Source: MFD02979-c5 sp963705385
Lineage (GTDB): Bacteria; Bacteroidota; Bacteroidia; Cytophagales; Amoebophilaceae
Direction: 5' to 3'
Length of the DNA: 64,000 nt
Assembly: GCA_963705385.1 (NCBI GenBank)
Contig: OY970075.1
Location: forward strand, 124,001 to 188,000
The position numbers were made by a program, and so were the translations under genes. Below, in pieces: positions 9,572 to 18,405 of the stretch (the stretch's first letter is position 1; each line of letters starts with the position of its first letter). The notes below the pieces were generated by a model. It was not told the origin of the DNA and did no database searches. It worked only from the letters and a program-made list of their open reading frames with translations.

Positions 9572-9895
9572 ATGGAAAATTTCATGAAAATGCTGGGCCA
9601 GATGAAAGAAGTCCAAGAAAAAGCCCTAGAAATTCAGAAAAAATGCGCTCAACTACAGGCTACTGGTGAGGCTGGTGCTGGAGCTGTCAAAGCTACAGTT
9701 GATGGAGGTAAAGCTGTGCTGAAGCTAGATATCGATAAGGAGTTTATTAATCCTGAAGAAAAAGTAATGCTTCAAGACTTGATTATCGCAGCCATCAACT
9801 TAGCCAACAAGGCTGTAGAAGAAAAGGTCAAAGAAGAAGTGAAGCAAATTACAGGAGGGAGGTTAGGATCGCTTCCACTAGAGTTGCTGCTATAG
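9572..9895 (+). CDS. YbaB/EbfC family nucleoid-associated protein
   Basis: This is a 107-residue acidic/basic helical protein of the YbaB/EbfC family. Members form small dimers that bind DNA and are found across bacteria, usually next to dnaX or recR. Here it follows hisS by 29 bp. The pattern MKMLGQMKEVQEKALEIQKK at the N-terminus, the glycine/valine middle (VKATVDGGKAVLKLDID) and the KVEEEVKQITGG-like end all fit. Length is normal. Its job in this organism can only be inferred from the family. Confidence 0.85.
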   Translation: MENFMKMLGQMKEVQEKALEIQKKCAQLQATGEAGAGAVKATVDGGKAVLKLDIDKEFINPEEKVMLQDLIIAAINLANKAVEEKVKEEVKQITGGRLGSLPLELLL

Positions 9896-10018
9896 AATGC
9901 TTGCCCAGAAACCCTTAATTCAGAAACGCCCTGAAGAATACAATTTTCACGACCGTTGAAGGTCCGGGCGGTATTTAACGCTCCGAAGTTCCTTAAAGGT
10001 ACTTCTCGTGGCTCAGCA

Positions 10019-10040
10019 CAAAAAAATAGGACCGTCCTAT
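10019..10040 (-). terminator. Putative intrinsic terminator downstream of rnhA
   Basis: On the minus strand, ATAGGAC and GTCCTAT (10040-10026) form a tight stem followed by seven T. It lies about 207 bp past the rnhA stop, in the direction of the MarC-like/rnhA pair. The loop is very small (1 nt if fully paired, 3-5 nt if the top opens). The rest of the 9896-10246 gap shows no gene. Confidence 0.45.
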
Positions 10041-10246
10041 AGCCATGTATGGGTCCTTCATCTTTATCCCTCCTGACCATACAACACTTAACATTTCCAA
10101 ACATAGTGAACCTTTACACCTTTGTGGGAAGAAATCTTCTGCTTACACAAGCAAGCTAGCCAAAAAAAATTTCTACGGCTTTTAGGTCTGTGCATAAATG
10201 CTTAGAAAAATAGACACCAGCTATCGGGTCAGGCAAGGCCCATAAT

Positions 10247-10711
10247 TCATAATTTTTTCTCTAAATCATGTACATAGCCACAGTCTGTACTCAGCTGTTC
10301 CTTTTGTGCAGTCTGGACAGCCAAGCGGTCACATCGTTCATTTTCTGGATGGCCTGCATGCCCTTGAATCCAATGAAAAGTAACATGATGACGCTGGTAT
10401 ACCTTCAAAAATCGCTTCCAAAGGTCAGCATTCTTTTTTCCTTTAAAACCTTTTTTTAACCAAGACCAAAGCCAACCCTTTTCTACTGCATCTACTACAT
10501 ACCTAGAGTCTGAGTAGACAACTACCTGCTGCTTTTCTTTTTTTAATGCTTCCAAGCCCACAATTACAGCTAACAGCTCCATCCGGTTATTGGTCGTCAA
10601 TTTAAATCCTTCACAAAGCTCTTTACTGTGGCCTTGATACTTTAAGATAGTGCCATAGCCTCCTGGTCCGGGATTACCTCTTGAAGCACCGTCTGTGTAA
10701 ATTGTAATCAA
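10247..10711 (-). CDS. rnhA: Ribonuclease HI
   Basis: This 154-residue enzyme cleaves RNA in RNA-DNA hybrids. The four catalytic acidic positions are visible: D in YTDGASRGNPGPGGYG (residue 6), E in NNRMELLAV (about 44), D in VYSDSRYVVDA (about 66), and D in ENERCDRLA (about 130). HWIQGHAGHPENE supplies the conserved histidine loop. Length matches the E. coli type. Its ATG overlaps the stop codon of the upstream MarC-like gene, so the two are likely translationally coupled although functionally unrelated. Confidence 0.96.
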   Translation of the reverse strand: MITIYTDGASRGNPGPGGYGTILKYQGHSKELCEGFKLTTNNRMELLAVIVGLEALKKEKQQVVVYSDSRYVVDAVEKGWLWSWLKKGFKGKKNADLWKRFLKVYQRHHVTFHWIQGHAGHPENERCDRLAVQTAQKEQLSTDCGYVHDLEKKL

Positions 10712-11307
10712 ATTGTAAATAAAAGGTGAGTTCTAAATAGCTTGACAGCAATGGACATCAATACGATGCCTGTTACTCTATGGATAACACTTACCGCTAA
10801 TATACCAAGCTTACGCTCAATCCATTCAGAATTTTTCAGGCAAACGTATACCAGCACCAAGTTGGCCAATATGCCGCAAAGAATGTTGACATCTTTATGT
10901 TCTGCTTTTAAAGTGAGGAGGGAGATAAGTGTGCCGGCTCCTGCCAGTATAGGAAATGCTAAGGGTACTACAGAGGACCCTTCAGAATAGGCATCTATTT
11001 TAAATATACTGACATTCAAGACCATCTCTAGGCCTAAGAGTAATAGAACAATGCCACCAGCAATGGCAAAGGAGTCTAGATCAACACGGAAAAGATCAAG
11101 AACAGAAGTACCTACAAACAAAAAGCTAATCATGATCAATCCCATGGCTACGATGGTCTTCTTTGCATTAATACATCCTATTTGCTTCCTTAATTTGATA
11201 ATGAATGTTGTGCTACCCAAAACGTTGATCACAGCAAAAAGGACAAAAAATGCAGATATGGATTGCTGCCAGTTAAACTCAATAAAAAAATGATGAATAC
11301 TACGCAT
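10708..11307 (-). CDS. MarC family (UPF0056) integral membrane protein
   Basis: This 199-residue protein has about six hydrophobic helices. Features typical of MarC proteins are FAVINVLGSTTFI near residue 24, GGIVLLLLGLEMVL near 84 and PLAFPILAGAGTLISLL near 116, the last resembling the PLAIPLLAGPG motif. It probably sits in the inner membrane. The family's function is not settled, and the old link to multiple antibiotic resistance was not upheld. It overlaps rnhA by 4 nt at the stop/start. No frameshift is seen. Confidence 0.85.
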   Translation of the reverse strand: MRSIHHFFIEFNWQQSISAFFVLFAVINVLGSTTFIIKLRKQIGCINAKKTIVAMGLIMISFLFVGTSVLDLFRVDLDSFAIAGGIVLLLLGLEMVLNVSIFKIDAYSEGSSVVPLAFPILAGAGTLISLLTLKAEHKDVNILCGILANLVLVYVCLKNSEWIERKLGILAVSVIHRVTGIVLMSIAVKLFRTHLLFTI

Positions 11308-11548
11308 GCTATTAGGTGCTTATGGTTGCTGTAAGTTGCTTATAGATAAAATATGCTTTGCAAACCTGCTTGATGGCACGAAAGTGTGTAAACTTAGGCA
11401 ACAAGAGTTACATAATAAATAAGCGTATGAGATAGTTTGGGTGTACGCGTAAAGTCCTTATGATCTCTTAGCTCCATTTTCCTAAGTGCTACATATACTG
11501 CTCTTCGTGAGGTGTCTTCACTTTTAAGCCTTCAGAGGATTATTTGAC
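11308..11548. other. Intergenic region before mnmG
   Basis: This spacer lies between the divergent MarC-like gene and mnmG. No open frame is recognisable. The mnmG promoter box and a parS-like palindrome follow immediately, and the whole gap runs to 11632. Confidence 0.4.
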
Positions 11549-11556
11549 TATATTTG
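11549..11556 (+). promoter_or_regulatory. Candidate -7 box (TATATTTG) for mnmG
   Basis: TATATTTG matches the Bacteroidota TAnnTTTG -7 consensus and lies 77 nt upstream of the mnmG start. No clear TTG is present at the -33 spacing, so this is half a promoter by eye. The parS-like palindrome begins 18 nt downstream, so bound ParB could interfere with this promoter. That last point is inference. Confidence 0.4.
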
Positions 11557-11573
11557 TTGCCTATTTTTGGCTA

Positions 11574-11589
11574 CGTTCCACGTGGAACA
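11574..11589. promoter_or_regulatory. parS-like centromere site (ParB binding)
   Basis: CGTTCCACGTGGAACA is a perfect 14-bp palindrome (GTTCCACGTGGAAC, 11575-11588). It differs at one outer base from the known parS form TGTTCCACGTGGAACA. parS sites are bound by ParB and usually lie near the replication origin, often around mnmG(gidA)-rsmG-parA-parB. Here the site lies 43 bp before mnmG. I found no second copy by scanning for CACGTG in the window. parA and parB are not in the window. Confidence 0.75.
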
Positions 11590-11632
11590 TAGTGGCTAAT
11601 CCTAAAGAAAATTCACACTAAAAAGAGTCTAT

Positions 11633-13495
11633 ATGTTTCCGGAATATGACGTCATTGTAGTAGGTGCAGGACACGCGGGTTGTGAGGCAGCAGCAGCAGC
11701 AGCTAAAATGGGCTCTAAAGTGCTTTTAGTAACTATGAGCATGAATACCATTGCGCAGATGTCTTGCAACCCAGCCATGGGCGGAATTGCCAAGGGCCAA
11801 ATTGTGCGAGAGATCGATGCACTAGGAGGTATTTCTGGCATTATTACTGATAAATCGATGATTCAATTCCGCATGCTCAACAGGTCTAAAGGTCCTGCTA
11901 TGTGGAGTCCTAGGACACAAAATGATCGGATGCAGTTTTCAGAGGAGTGGCGCCTGGCTTTGGAAAACCTACCTAACGTAGACTTCTGGCAGGAGATGGT
12001 GCGTGAAATTATTGTTAAAGAAGGCAGAGTATTAGGTATAAAAACAGGTATAGGGCTGGAAATAAGAGCCAAAGCAGTAATCCTAACTAATGGCACTTTT
12101 TTGAATGGCATTATCCACATTGGTGAAAAGCAGTTTGAAGGTGGTAGAACGAGTGAAAAGGCTGCCACCGGCCTTACCCAACAACTTGTTGCATTGGGTT
12201 TTGAAGCAGGCAGGATGAAAACAGGTACCCCTCCGCGGGTTGATGGTAGGACACTGGATTATGCCAAAATGGAAGAGCAAAAGGGAGATGAAAGTCCAGG
12301 CAAGTTTTCTTTTCTAAACACCCAACCGCTGCAGCAACAAAAGAGTTGTTACATTACCTACACTAACGAGAAAGTCCACAAGCTCCTAGAAGGAGGTTTT
12401 AGCCAATCTCCTATGTTCAATGGGCGCATTCAAGGGCAAGGACCTCGCTACTGCCCTTCTATAGAGGATAAAATAACGCGTTTTGCAGAGCGAGAACGAC
12501 ACCAAATTTTTGTGGAGCCAGAGGGCTGGCATACAGTAGAGATTTATGTCAATGGATTTTCTACCTCTTTACCTGAATCCGTACAATACGAAGCACTCAA
12601 GGCGATCCCAGGGTTTGCACAAGCAAAAATGTTCCGTCCAGGTTATGCCATTGAGTACGACTACTTTCCAGCTACACAGCTGAGGCTTACCTTAGAAACA
12701 CGCTTAGTAGAAAACCTTTACTTTGCAGGTCAGATCAATGGAACTACGGGCTATGAAGAAGCTGCTTGCCAAGGCTTGATGGCAGGTATCAATGCCCACA
12801 GAAAGGTCCATGAGTTAGCACCGGTGATCCTATCTAGGGCTGATGCTTATATCGGGGTGTTGATTGATGATTTGACCACCAAACTTACGACTGAGCCTTA
12901 TAGAATGTTTACCTCCAGGGCTGAATATAGAATCTTGTTGCGGCAGGATAATGCTGACTTGCGCCTGACAACACTAGGACATCAAATTGGCTTGGCAGAT
13001 AATTCAAGAATTGAGCGACTAAGCGCTAAAAAGAAGGCCATAGCCCAACTGTTAGAGACCTTCAAGGCATGGAAGCTCGACCCAGAACCCGTTAAGGATA
13101 AGCTTGCTCAATTGGAAACAGCAACACTAAAAGAAAAACAGCCTATCTACCAGCTGCTTAAACGACCTGAGCTAAGTGTGAGTACACTTTATGCACTAGA
13201 CGAGGCCTTAGCCCTACATTTGCAGCAATACGATAATGAAGCGCTAGAGCAGGCAGAGATACAGATTAAGTATGAAAGCTACCTTCAAAAGGAAAAGGAA
13301 TTGGTAGCAAAAGCTCAGCGACTAGAGAGTTATTGCATTCCACCTTACTTCGACTATGATCGCATCAAGGCTTTGTCGGCTGAGGGAGCAGAAAAGCTGA
13401 AAAAAATCAGGCCTGCTACTATTGGTCAAGCTACCCAAATTAGTGGGGTCTCACCAGCTGATGTCTCTATTTTGATGGTTTATATGGGGCGATAA
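11633..13495 (+). CDS. mnmG: tRNA uridine-5-carboxymethylaminomethyl modification enzyme MnmG (GidA)
   Basis: This 620-residue FAD enzyme works with MnmE to modify U34 of certain tRNAs. The Rossmann motif VVGAGHAGCEAA is at residues 9-20. CNPAMGGIAKG (about 46), NRSKGPAMWSPRTQNDR (about 83), AVILTNGTFLNG (about 145) and AGQINGTTGYEEAACQG (about 364) are all family signatures. The C-terminal MnmE/tRNA-binding helical part is complete (about 550-620). Length is normal. Its leader carries a parS-like site. A GCA trinucleotide run at about 11686-11702 encodes alanines in the FAD-binding helix. Confidence 0.97.
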   Translation: MFPEYDVIVVGAGHAGCEAAAAAAKMGSKVLLVTMSMNTIAQMSCNPAMGGIAKGQIVREIDALGGISGIITDKSMIQFRMLNRSKGPAMWSPRTQNDRMQFSEEWRLALENLPNVDFWQEMVREIIVKEGRVLGIKTGIGLEIRAKAVILTNGTFLNGIIHIGEKQFEGGRTSEKAATGLTQQLVALGFEAGRMKTGTPPRVDGRTLDYAKMEEQKGDESPGKFSFLNTQPLQQQKSCYITYTNEKVHKLLEGGFSQSPMFNGRIQGQGPRYCPSIEDKITRFAERERHQIFVEPEGWHTVEIYVNGFSTSLPESVQYEALKAIPGFAQAKMFRPGYAIEYDYFPATQLRLTLETRLVENLYFAGQINGTTGYEEAACQGLMAGINAHRKVHELAPVILSRADAYIGVLIDDLTTKLTTEPYRMFTSRAEYRILLRQDNADLRLTTLGHQIGLADNSRIERLSAKKKAIAQLLETFKAWKLDPEPVKDKLAQLETATLKEKQPIYQLLKRPELSVSTLYALDEALALHLQQYDNEALEQAEIQIKYESYLQKEKELVAKAQRLESYCIPPYFDYDRIKALSAEGAEKLKKIRPATIGQATQISGVSPADVSILMVYMGR

Positions 13496-13550
13496 AATGC
13501 ATGATAGCCTACAATAGACTAAGCCTTACGCTTCCTACCCATAGACAAGT

Positions 13551-15347
13551 TTAGGCTTGCTGATCAACAAGTAGCTCAGCATGGGTCAAGTCCTCGCCAG
13601 TTTGAAGCTTCCAGAGATTAGCATAAAAAAGGTCTTGCTGAAGCAATTCCTCATGTGTACCTCTTTCAATTACCTGCCCATTTTTAAGGACAAAAATCTG
13701 GTCTGCTTGTTTGACAGTAGAGAGCCTATGCGCAATAAGGATTGTAGTCCTATTTTGGCTGAACTTGGCTAGGGATCGCTGAATTGCAAGCTCTGTTTCA
13801 TTGTCAACAGCCGAAGTGGCTTCATCAAGGACTAGGATGGCTGGATTGCGTACAAGTGCCCTTGCAATAGCAATCCGCTGCTTTTGTCCGACAGAGAGCG
13901 TCTGGCCTTGCTCCCCGATGGAAGTGTCATAGCCTTGGGGAAGGCGGATGATAAATTCATGGGCAGCAGCATTTTTGGCAGCTTGGATGATCTGCTCCTC
14001 GTTAGCATCAGGAAAGGCATAGCTGATGTTTTCTGCAATTGTGCCCTCAAAAAGAAAAGGTTCCTGACTGACAAAGCCTATCTGTTTTCTTAATAAAGGT
14101 AGAGACAGTTCTCGGAGCTCTCTTTCATCAAAAAATACTTTTCCTTCTGTAGGAAAATAAAACCCCAAGAGTAGCTTAAGCAGGGTAGATTTCCCAGCTC
14201 CTGTAACTCCTACAAAAGCAACGGTCTGACCAGGAAGAATTGTGAAAGAGAGTTTGTTAAGGGCTGGCAAGCGCTGTTCATAAGCAAAACTGACAGAAGA
14301 GAATATGACCTTGCCTTGCAAAGCAATGGACGTGGAGGGAGAGGATTCAAGAGGCAGATGAAATAAGCTGAGCAGCCTTCCTGTAGAAGCCATGACCCTT
14401 TGAAAGTCAATTATCATCTCTGCTATGTCCATAAAAGGCCATAAGAGTCGCTGCGTAAGGAAGATGAGCGTGCTATAAGCTCCTACATCTAATTCCCCCT
14501 CTATCGTAAGCAGGCCGCCATATATGAGGGTCACTAAGAAACCCAAGAGAATAGCAAAACGCATTACAGGAACTACTAAAGCGCCCCATCGGATGGCTTT
14601 AAAGTTGGCTTCTTGATAGGCCTGGCTAATTTTTTCAAGCTTTTTTTCTTCGACTTGTTCAGCTACCAAACTTTTGATCGTTAAAAAGCCAAGAAAATTA
14701 TTGGCCAAGCGTGTAGCAAGCGAACCAGCTTTTTCACGTACTGTAAGGTACAGATGACTTAATTTGCCTTGAAAAAAGAAAGTTCCGTAAATAATGAAGG
14801 GAATAGGAAGCACGGCAAACAAGGCTATCTTAGAAGAAAGAAAAAAGAAAATACTTCCAATCAGTACAGTAGAAGAGACCAGCCCAATGGCCCTATCTAC
14901 GCCCTCTTCCAGAAAGCGTTCTAGCTGATTGATATCTTCATTAAGAATGGAAAGCAGATTGCCCATTTTTTGTTTACTAAAAGCAGTTATAGTGCTTTTT
15001 TGCACATGGCTAAAAGCATCCATGCGAAAGTTGTGCTGTACTTGTTGGGCCAAGCGCCACCACTTAATAGAGTAAAGATATTGGAACAACGATTCCAATT
15101 GATAGGTTATTAAGGTCATCAATCCTAAAAAGAGAAACTGGGATTTGAAAGCCTTAAAACCCAAGTCAGCGAGCCAAGAATGCTCCTTTGCTACTACGGT
15201 ATTAATCGCTATCCCCAGTAAAATCTCTCGCATGATATCAAAAAACTTGTTGAGAAAGGAGTAGAGGGTAGCTGCTAAGTAATCTTTGCGAAAAGGACGC
15301 ATGTAACGAAAAAGCTCTATAAAGGGATGAGGAGTATTGCTTTGCAT
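13551..15347 (-). CDS. ABC exporter, fused membrane and ATPase domains (MsbA/MdlB-like)
   Basis: This 598-residue half-transporter has a six-helix membrane domain at about residues 20-320 and a nucleotide-binding domain at 345-585. Walker A GVTGAGKST (about 376), Q-loop VSQEPFLFEG, signature LSVGQKQRIAIARAL (about 484), Walker B ILVLDEATSAVD (about 506) and the H-loop LIAHRLST (about 537) are all intact. It most resembles lipid/multidrug exporters that act as homodimers in the inner membrane. The substrate cannot be read from the sequence, and it could be the MsbA-type lipid A flippase. It is convergent with mnmG and has no operon partner. Confidence 0.88.
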   Translation of the reverse strand: MQSNTPHPFIELFRYMRPFRKDYLAATLYSFLNKFFDIMREILLGIAINTVVAKEHSWLADLGFKAFKSQFLFLGLMTLITYQLESLFQYLYSIKWWRLAQQVQHNFRMDAFSHVQKSTITAFSKQKMGNLLSILNEDINQLERFLEEGVDRAIGLVSSTVLIGSIFFFLSSKIALFAVLPIPFIIYGTFFFQGKLSHLYLTVREKAGSLATRLANNFLGFLTIKSLVAEQVEEKKLEKISQAYQEANFKAIRWGALVVPVMRFAILLGFLVTLIYGGLLTIEGELDVGAYSTLIFLTQRLLWPFMDIAEMIIDFQRVMASTGRLLSLFHLPLESSPSTSIALQGKVIFSSVSFAYEQRLPALNKLSFTILPGQTVAFVGVTGAGKSTLLKLLLGFYFPTEGKVFFDERELRELSLPLLRKQIGFVSQEPFLFEGTIAENISYAFPDANEEQIIQAAKNAAAHEFIIRLPQGYDTSIGEQGQTLSVGQKQRIAIARALVRNPAILVLDEATSAVDNETELAIQRSLAKFSQNRTTILIAHRLSTVKQADQIFVLKNGQVIERGTHEELLQQDLFYANLWKLQTGEDLTHAELLVDQQA

Positions 15348-15553
15348 ATTTAATATTTAGGATATGTAGTAAATGCTTAGGTACAGCTGGCTACTTTAAA
15401 GCTTTGGGGTGACTCATAAACTTGATGGAAGCCTAATAAAGCCAGAGAGAAGTTTTCCACAACTTTTATGTGTATTGCGCTGGTCTAAAGGGCCTCTATA
15501 AACCTCACCTAAGGAGTCTACAGCAAAACTACTACAAAAACTAGGTAGTGCCG

Positions 15554-16017
15554 TCAATGAATAAAACCAATGAGAGGGGCAGCAAATTTGACTGCCGAGG
15601 GCAAGTAAGCTTCCCGCTTAAAATAGCCTGTTGCTATACCTCTGGAGTGCTTTAACCTATTCAAGCGCTATCACCTTTGTTTGTAAGTCCCTTTGTCCAT
15701 GAACACTGATGATTAGGAAGGACAGCCTGGCTACCTAATAGTTCTATGGGTGCTAGAATCATTTTACTTGCTTAGGCCCTAGCAGCCAATACATCCTGTG
15801 CACTTTGACCCCTAAGCAGTCAAGACCCATCCTTGCTATCGGGAGTCTGATGGCCGCTTAATTTAGAGGTTAAAGGAAATACCATCCTGGTTGACTGCAT
15901 CTATTTTACTGGTGAAACCTCCCCTTGAGCGACCTAAGCCCTCATTCTATAAGCCTTTTTTAGCTCAGCTGCGTGTTGGTGTGCGCTGAGTACAGTACTA
16001 TTCATCAAAACCATGGC
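15554..16017 (-). pseudogene. Relic of an IS5-type (DDE) transposase
   Basis: On the minus strand, broken frames spell consecutive parts of an IS5-family transposase: MNSTVLSAHQHAAELKK (from about 16004), then after a frameshift GLGRSRGGFTSKIDAV, then LSGHQTPDS, and much further on DKGTYKQR, two stops, then RLNRLKHSRGIATGYF. These match the family patterns DST..RAHQHAAG, GRSRGGFxTKIHA and DKxLYKQRxxxExxFxRLKxxRxIATRY. Several stops and frameshifts make it inactive. The N-terminal part is missing and the break at about 16017 abuts the truncated HEAT gene, so the insertion or its decay may have removed that gene's start. Confidence 0.75.
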
Positions 16018-16151
16018 TAGCGCTCCTCTAGCCAAGGCTGAGGCAGCAGGCGCTGCGCCAGCGCAGCACTTGACTGCTTCAGGAGGGAAGGAAGTAGCGC
16101 TATAGCAAAGAGAGGGGCAGTGGCAAGCGCAAGTAACCGAGCATATAGGGC

Positions 16152-17008
16152 ATGCGCACCAGCCAGGTGGTACTGCCTGTTGTCTGTGCGCCTGACTGCC
16201 AGGTAGCAGCGCTCCTGGGCTATGAAGCAGGGCGGGTAGCGCAACTGTTGCATGTAGCCAAGCAAGGGTTAGCCGAATTTGTCTATGTAGGCAGGCAAGG
16301 CTTGCAGGGAGGGATGCACGGCGATGAAGGTGTTTCTGAGTACGAACCTGGAGGAGATATGGTTGGAGATGAAGGATTTAAACTGGAGCGGCTCCTTCAG
16401 GCCGCGGGAGATTCAGATAGGAACGTTCGCGATGCCGCCATCTCTGCGCTTGGGCAGCTGGTAGGAGTAGCTCCCAGCCTGGCTCCAGCCATCCTAGAAG
16501 GGCTCCTTCAGGCTGCGGGAGATTCAGACTGGAACCTTCGCGAGGCCGCCGTCTCTGCGCTCGGGGACCTGGTAAGAGCAGCCCCCATCCTGGCTCCAGA
16601 TATCCTGCAGCCGCTCCTTCAGGCTGCGGGAGATAGCGATTCAGAAGTTCGCGAGCCCACCGTCTCCGCGCTCGGGCAGCTGGCAGTAGCCCCCAGCCTG
16701 GCCACCCTGGAGCCACTCCTGCAGGCCGCGGGGGTTCAGACTGGATCGTTCGCGATGCTGTCGTCAAGGCGCTCGGAAAATTATCCTTAGTGCAGCTTAT
16801 CGAGGACTACCTAGCTACTAGAGATAAAAGGCTTATTCCTGTTATTGTACCTCAACTCTTGCATACACCTTTGGTTGTTCTTTCTAGCCGGACTGGCTAC
16901 CAGCGCCTGGTGCTCTACCCCACTGCAGGAGAACCTGTAATGTTGGGAGAATGGCCTCAGGCAGAGGTGCAGCGATTTGTAAAGCTGCTTAAAATGCATC
17001 TAGGATAG
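16152..17008 (+). pseudogene. HEAT-repeat protein with shared lipoprotein module, N-truncated and frameshifted
   Basis: Two open frames (16152-16790 and 16790-17008) are one gene split by a 1-nt deletion near 16728-16735. The repeat reads GCGGGGGTTCAG where sister repeats have GCGGGAGATTCAG. In the shifted frame the HEAT repeat resumes as DWIVRDAVVKALGKL. There are four HEAT units of about 37-40 residues (LLQAAGDSDxxVRxAxVSALGxL) from about 16390. Before them is a module VVLPVVCAPD...FVYVGRQGLQGGM that also occurs in the 1296-residue GTPase lipoprotein at 32527. No signal peptide remains, and a stop lies just before the first ATG, so the N-terminus is lost. The C-terminal 70 residues match nothing I recognise. 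A sequencing error in the G run could explain the frameshift but not the missing start. Confidence 0.7.
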
Positions 17009-17242
17009 GCTACCTATCCCAAGTAGGCATGCGGGTAGCTCAATATTTTGATCGGTAAAGTAGGCCTAAGACAGGGCCCTGCATTATAAACGCAAGACAG
17101 CTGTGCAGCAGCCCGGCCGCTGCTGCGGCAGGGTGCAGGGGCTGCTGAGGGCTTAGGGTGACAATAGGGCCTTCCAAGCTTGGCAGCAAATGAGCCGGAT
17201 ATAGTTGGTTATATCCACGGTAGTTTTACATCTTTACATACC

Positions 17243-18148
17243 ATGAATAAACTGATCAGTTTCGACTTTGCCATCAAATATCTACTGCGTGATAAAGGCA
17301 ATTACGATATCATTGAAGGCTTTATTTCAGCCCTACTCATTGACCAGGGGTATAAACCAGTCAAGATATTGGCGCTGCTTGATACAGAGAGTAACAAAGA
17401 AACCTTTGAGCAGAAAAAGAGCCTAGCTGACCTGATTGTGGAAGATACTGATCATGCCAAATACATTATTGAGATCGAAAGACAAACTACCAAAGGCTTT
17501 ATCCATAAGTCTTGTTTTAACACTTCCAGGCTTATTGTCGATCAACTAGATGCCCCTAGAGATTACCTGAATATCAAGAAGGTATTTCACATCTCATTGC
17601 TCTATTTCAAATTGGGCAATGGCACAATCTACCATGGTAAAACGATATTCCATGAAACTGAGAGTAAAGAAAAACTGAGTTTTCATATTGAAGACAAGGA
17701 GCGCCAGGTGATTTATGATGCTATAGATATCCTTCCTGAGTACATTTTTATTTCTATTCCCCAATTTGATGATCAATTGGAGAAAGAAATGGATGAATGG
17801 CTTTATGTTATGAAACATGAAGATGTAAGGCCAGAATTCAAATCGCCTTACATGAGCAAAGTAGCAGCGCGGCTGAGCGTCTTGAACATGACTACAGAGA
17901 TGCGCAATGAATACATAAATTATAATAAGCAAATAGCCACCTACAACGACGCCATAGATACTGCAGAGCAGAAGGGCTTAGAAAAAGGCATAAAAGAAGG
18001 CATAAAAGAAGGCCTAGAAAAAGGTATACAGCAAGAGAAAGTAGTCATAGCAAAAAGGTTACTGCTGCAAAACATAGAGCTTGACACCATCTTATCTGTT
18101 ACTGGTTTGCGGCTTGATGAGCTCGAGAAGCTCAAAAGGGAATTGTAG
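17243..18148 (+). CDS. Rpn family recombination-promoting nuclease / putative transposase (copy 1)
   Basis: This protein belongs to the Rpn (PD-(D/E)XK, 'transposase_31-like') family, whose members cleave DNA and promote RecA-independent recombination. The start chosen is the ATG giving MNKLISFDFAIKYLL, which matches where family members begin. An upstream TTG at 17180 would add 21 residues that look non-family, and it is kept in both copies. The nuclease core is ADLIVEDTD...YIIEIERQT (about residues 75-97, with D and ExE). The C-terminus is a charged helix of KGLEKGIKEG-type repeats before the end LRLDELEKLKREL. The near-identical next gene shows a recent tandem duplication. Intact, function inferred. 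Confidence 0.85.
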   Translation: MNKLISFDFAIKYLLRDKGNYDIIEGFISALLIDQGYKPVKILALLDTESNKETFEQKKSLADLIVEDTDHAKYIIEIERQTTKGFIHKSCFNTSRLIVDQLDAPRDYLNIKKVFHISLLYFKLGNGTIYHGKTIFHETESKEKLSFHIEDKERQVIYDAIDILPEYIFISIPQFDDQLEKEMDEWLYVMKHEDVRPEFKSPYMSKVAARLSVLNMTTEMRNEYINYNKQIATYNDAIDTAEQKGLEKGIKEGIKEGLEKGIQQEKVVIAKRLLLQNIELDTILSVTGLRLDELEKLKREL

Positions 18149-18405
18149 TTTTTACTGACAAACGGAGTTTTAGACGTCTAAAATGGGCAGTAGCAGAGGG
18201 ATGCGCTAAGAGACTGATAGCAGAGGAAGTAAAAGTCCTGAGTTTGGTAACTCAGAACACCAAGAGTTAGCAAACAGCAGCCCGTGCACAGCAGGGTGCA
18301 GGGGCTGCTGAGGGCTTAGGGTGACAATAGGGCCTTCCAAGCTTGGCAACAAATGAGCCGGATATAGTTGGTTATATCCACGGTAGTTTTACATCTTTAC
18401 ATACC

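Noticed and set aside
16378..16767. 129-codon open frame antisense to the HEAT repeats
   Set aside because: Repeat-driven shadow; the plus strand gives real HEAT units.
17960..18030. CRISPR-like short repeats in the Rpn tails
   Set aside because: In-frame coding repeats for a charged helix, without spacers of unique sequence.
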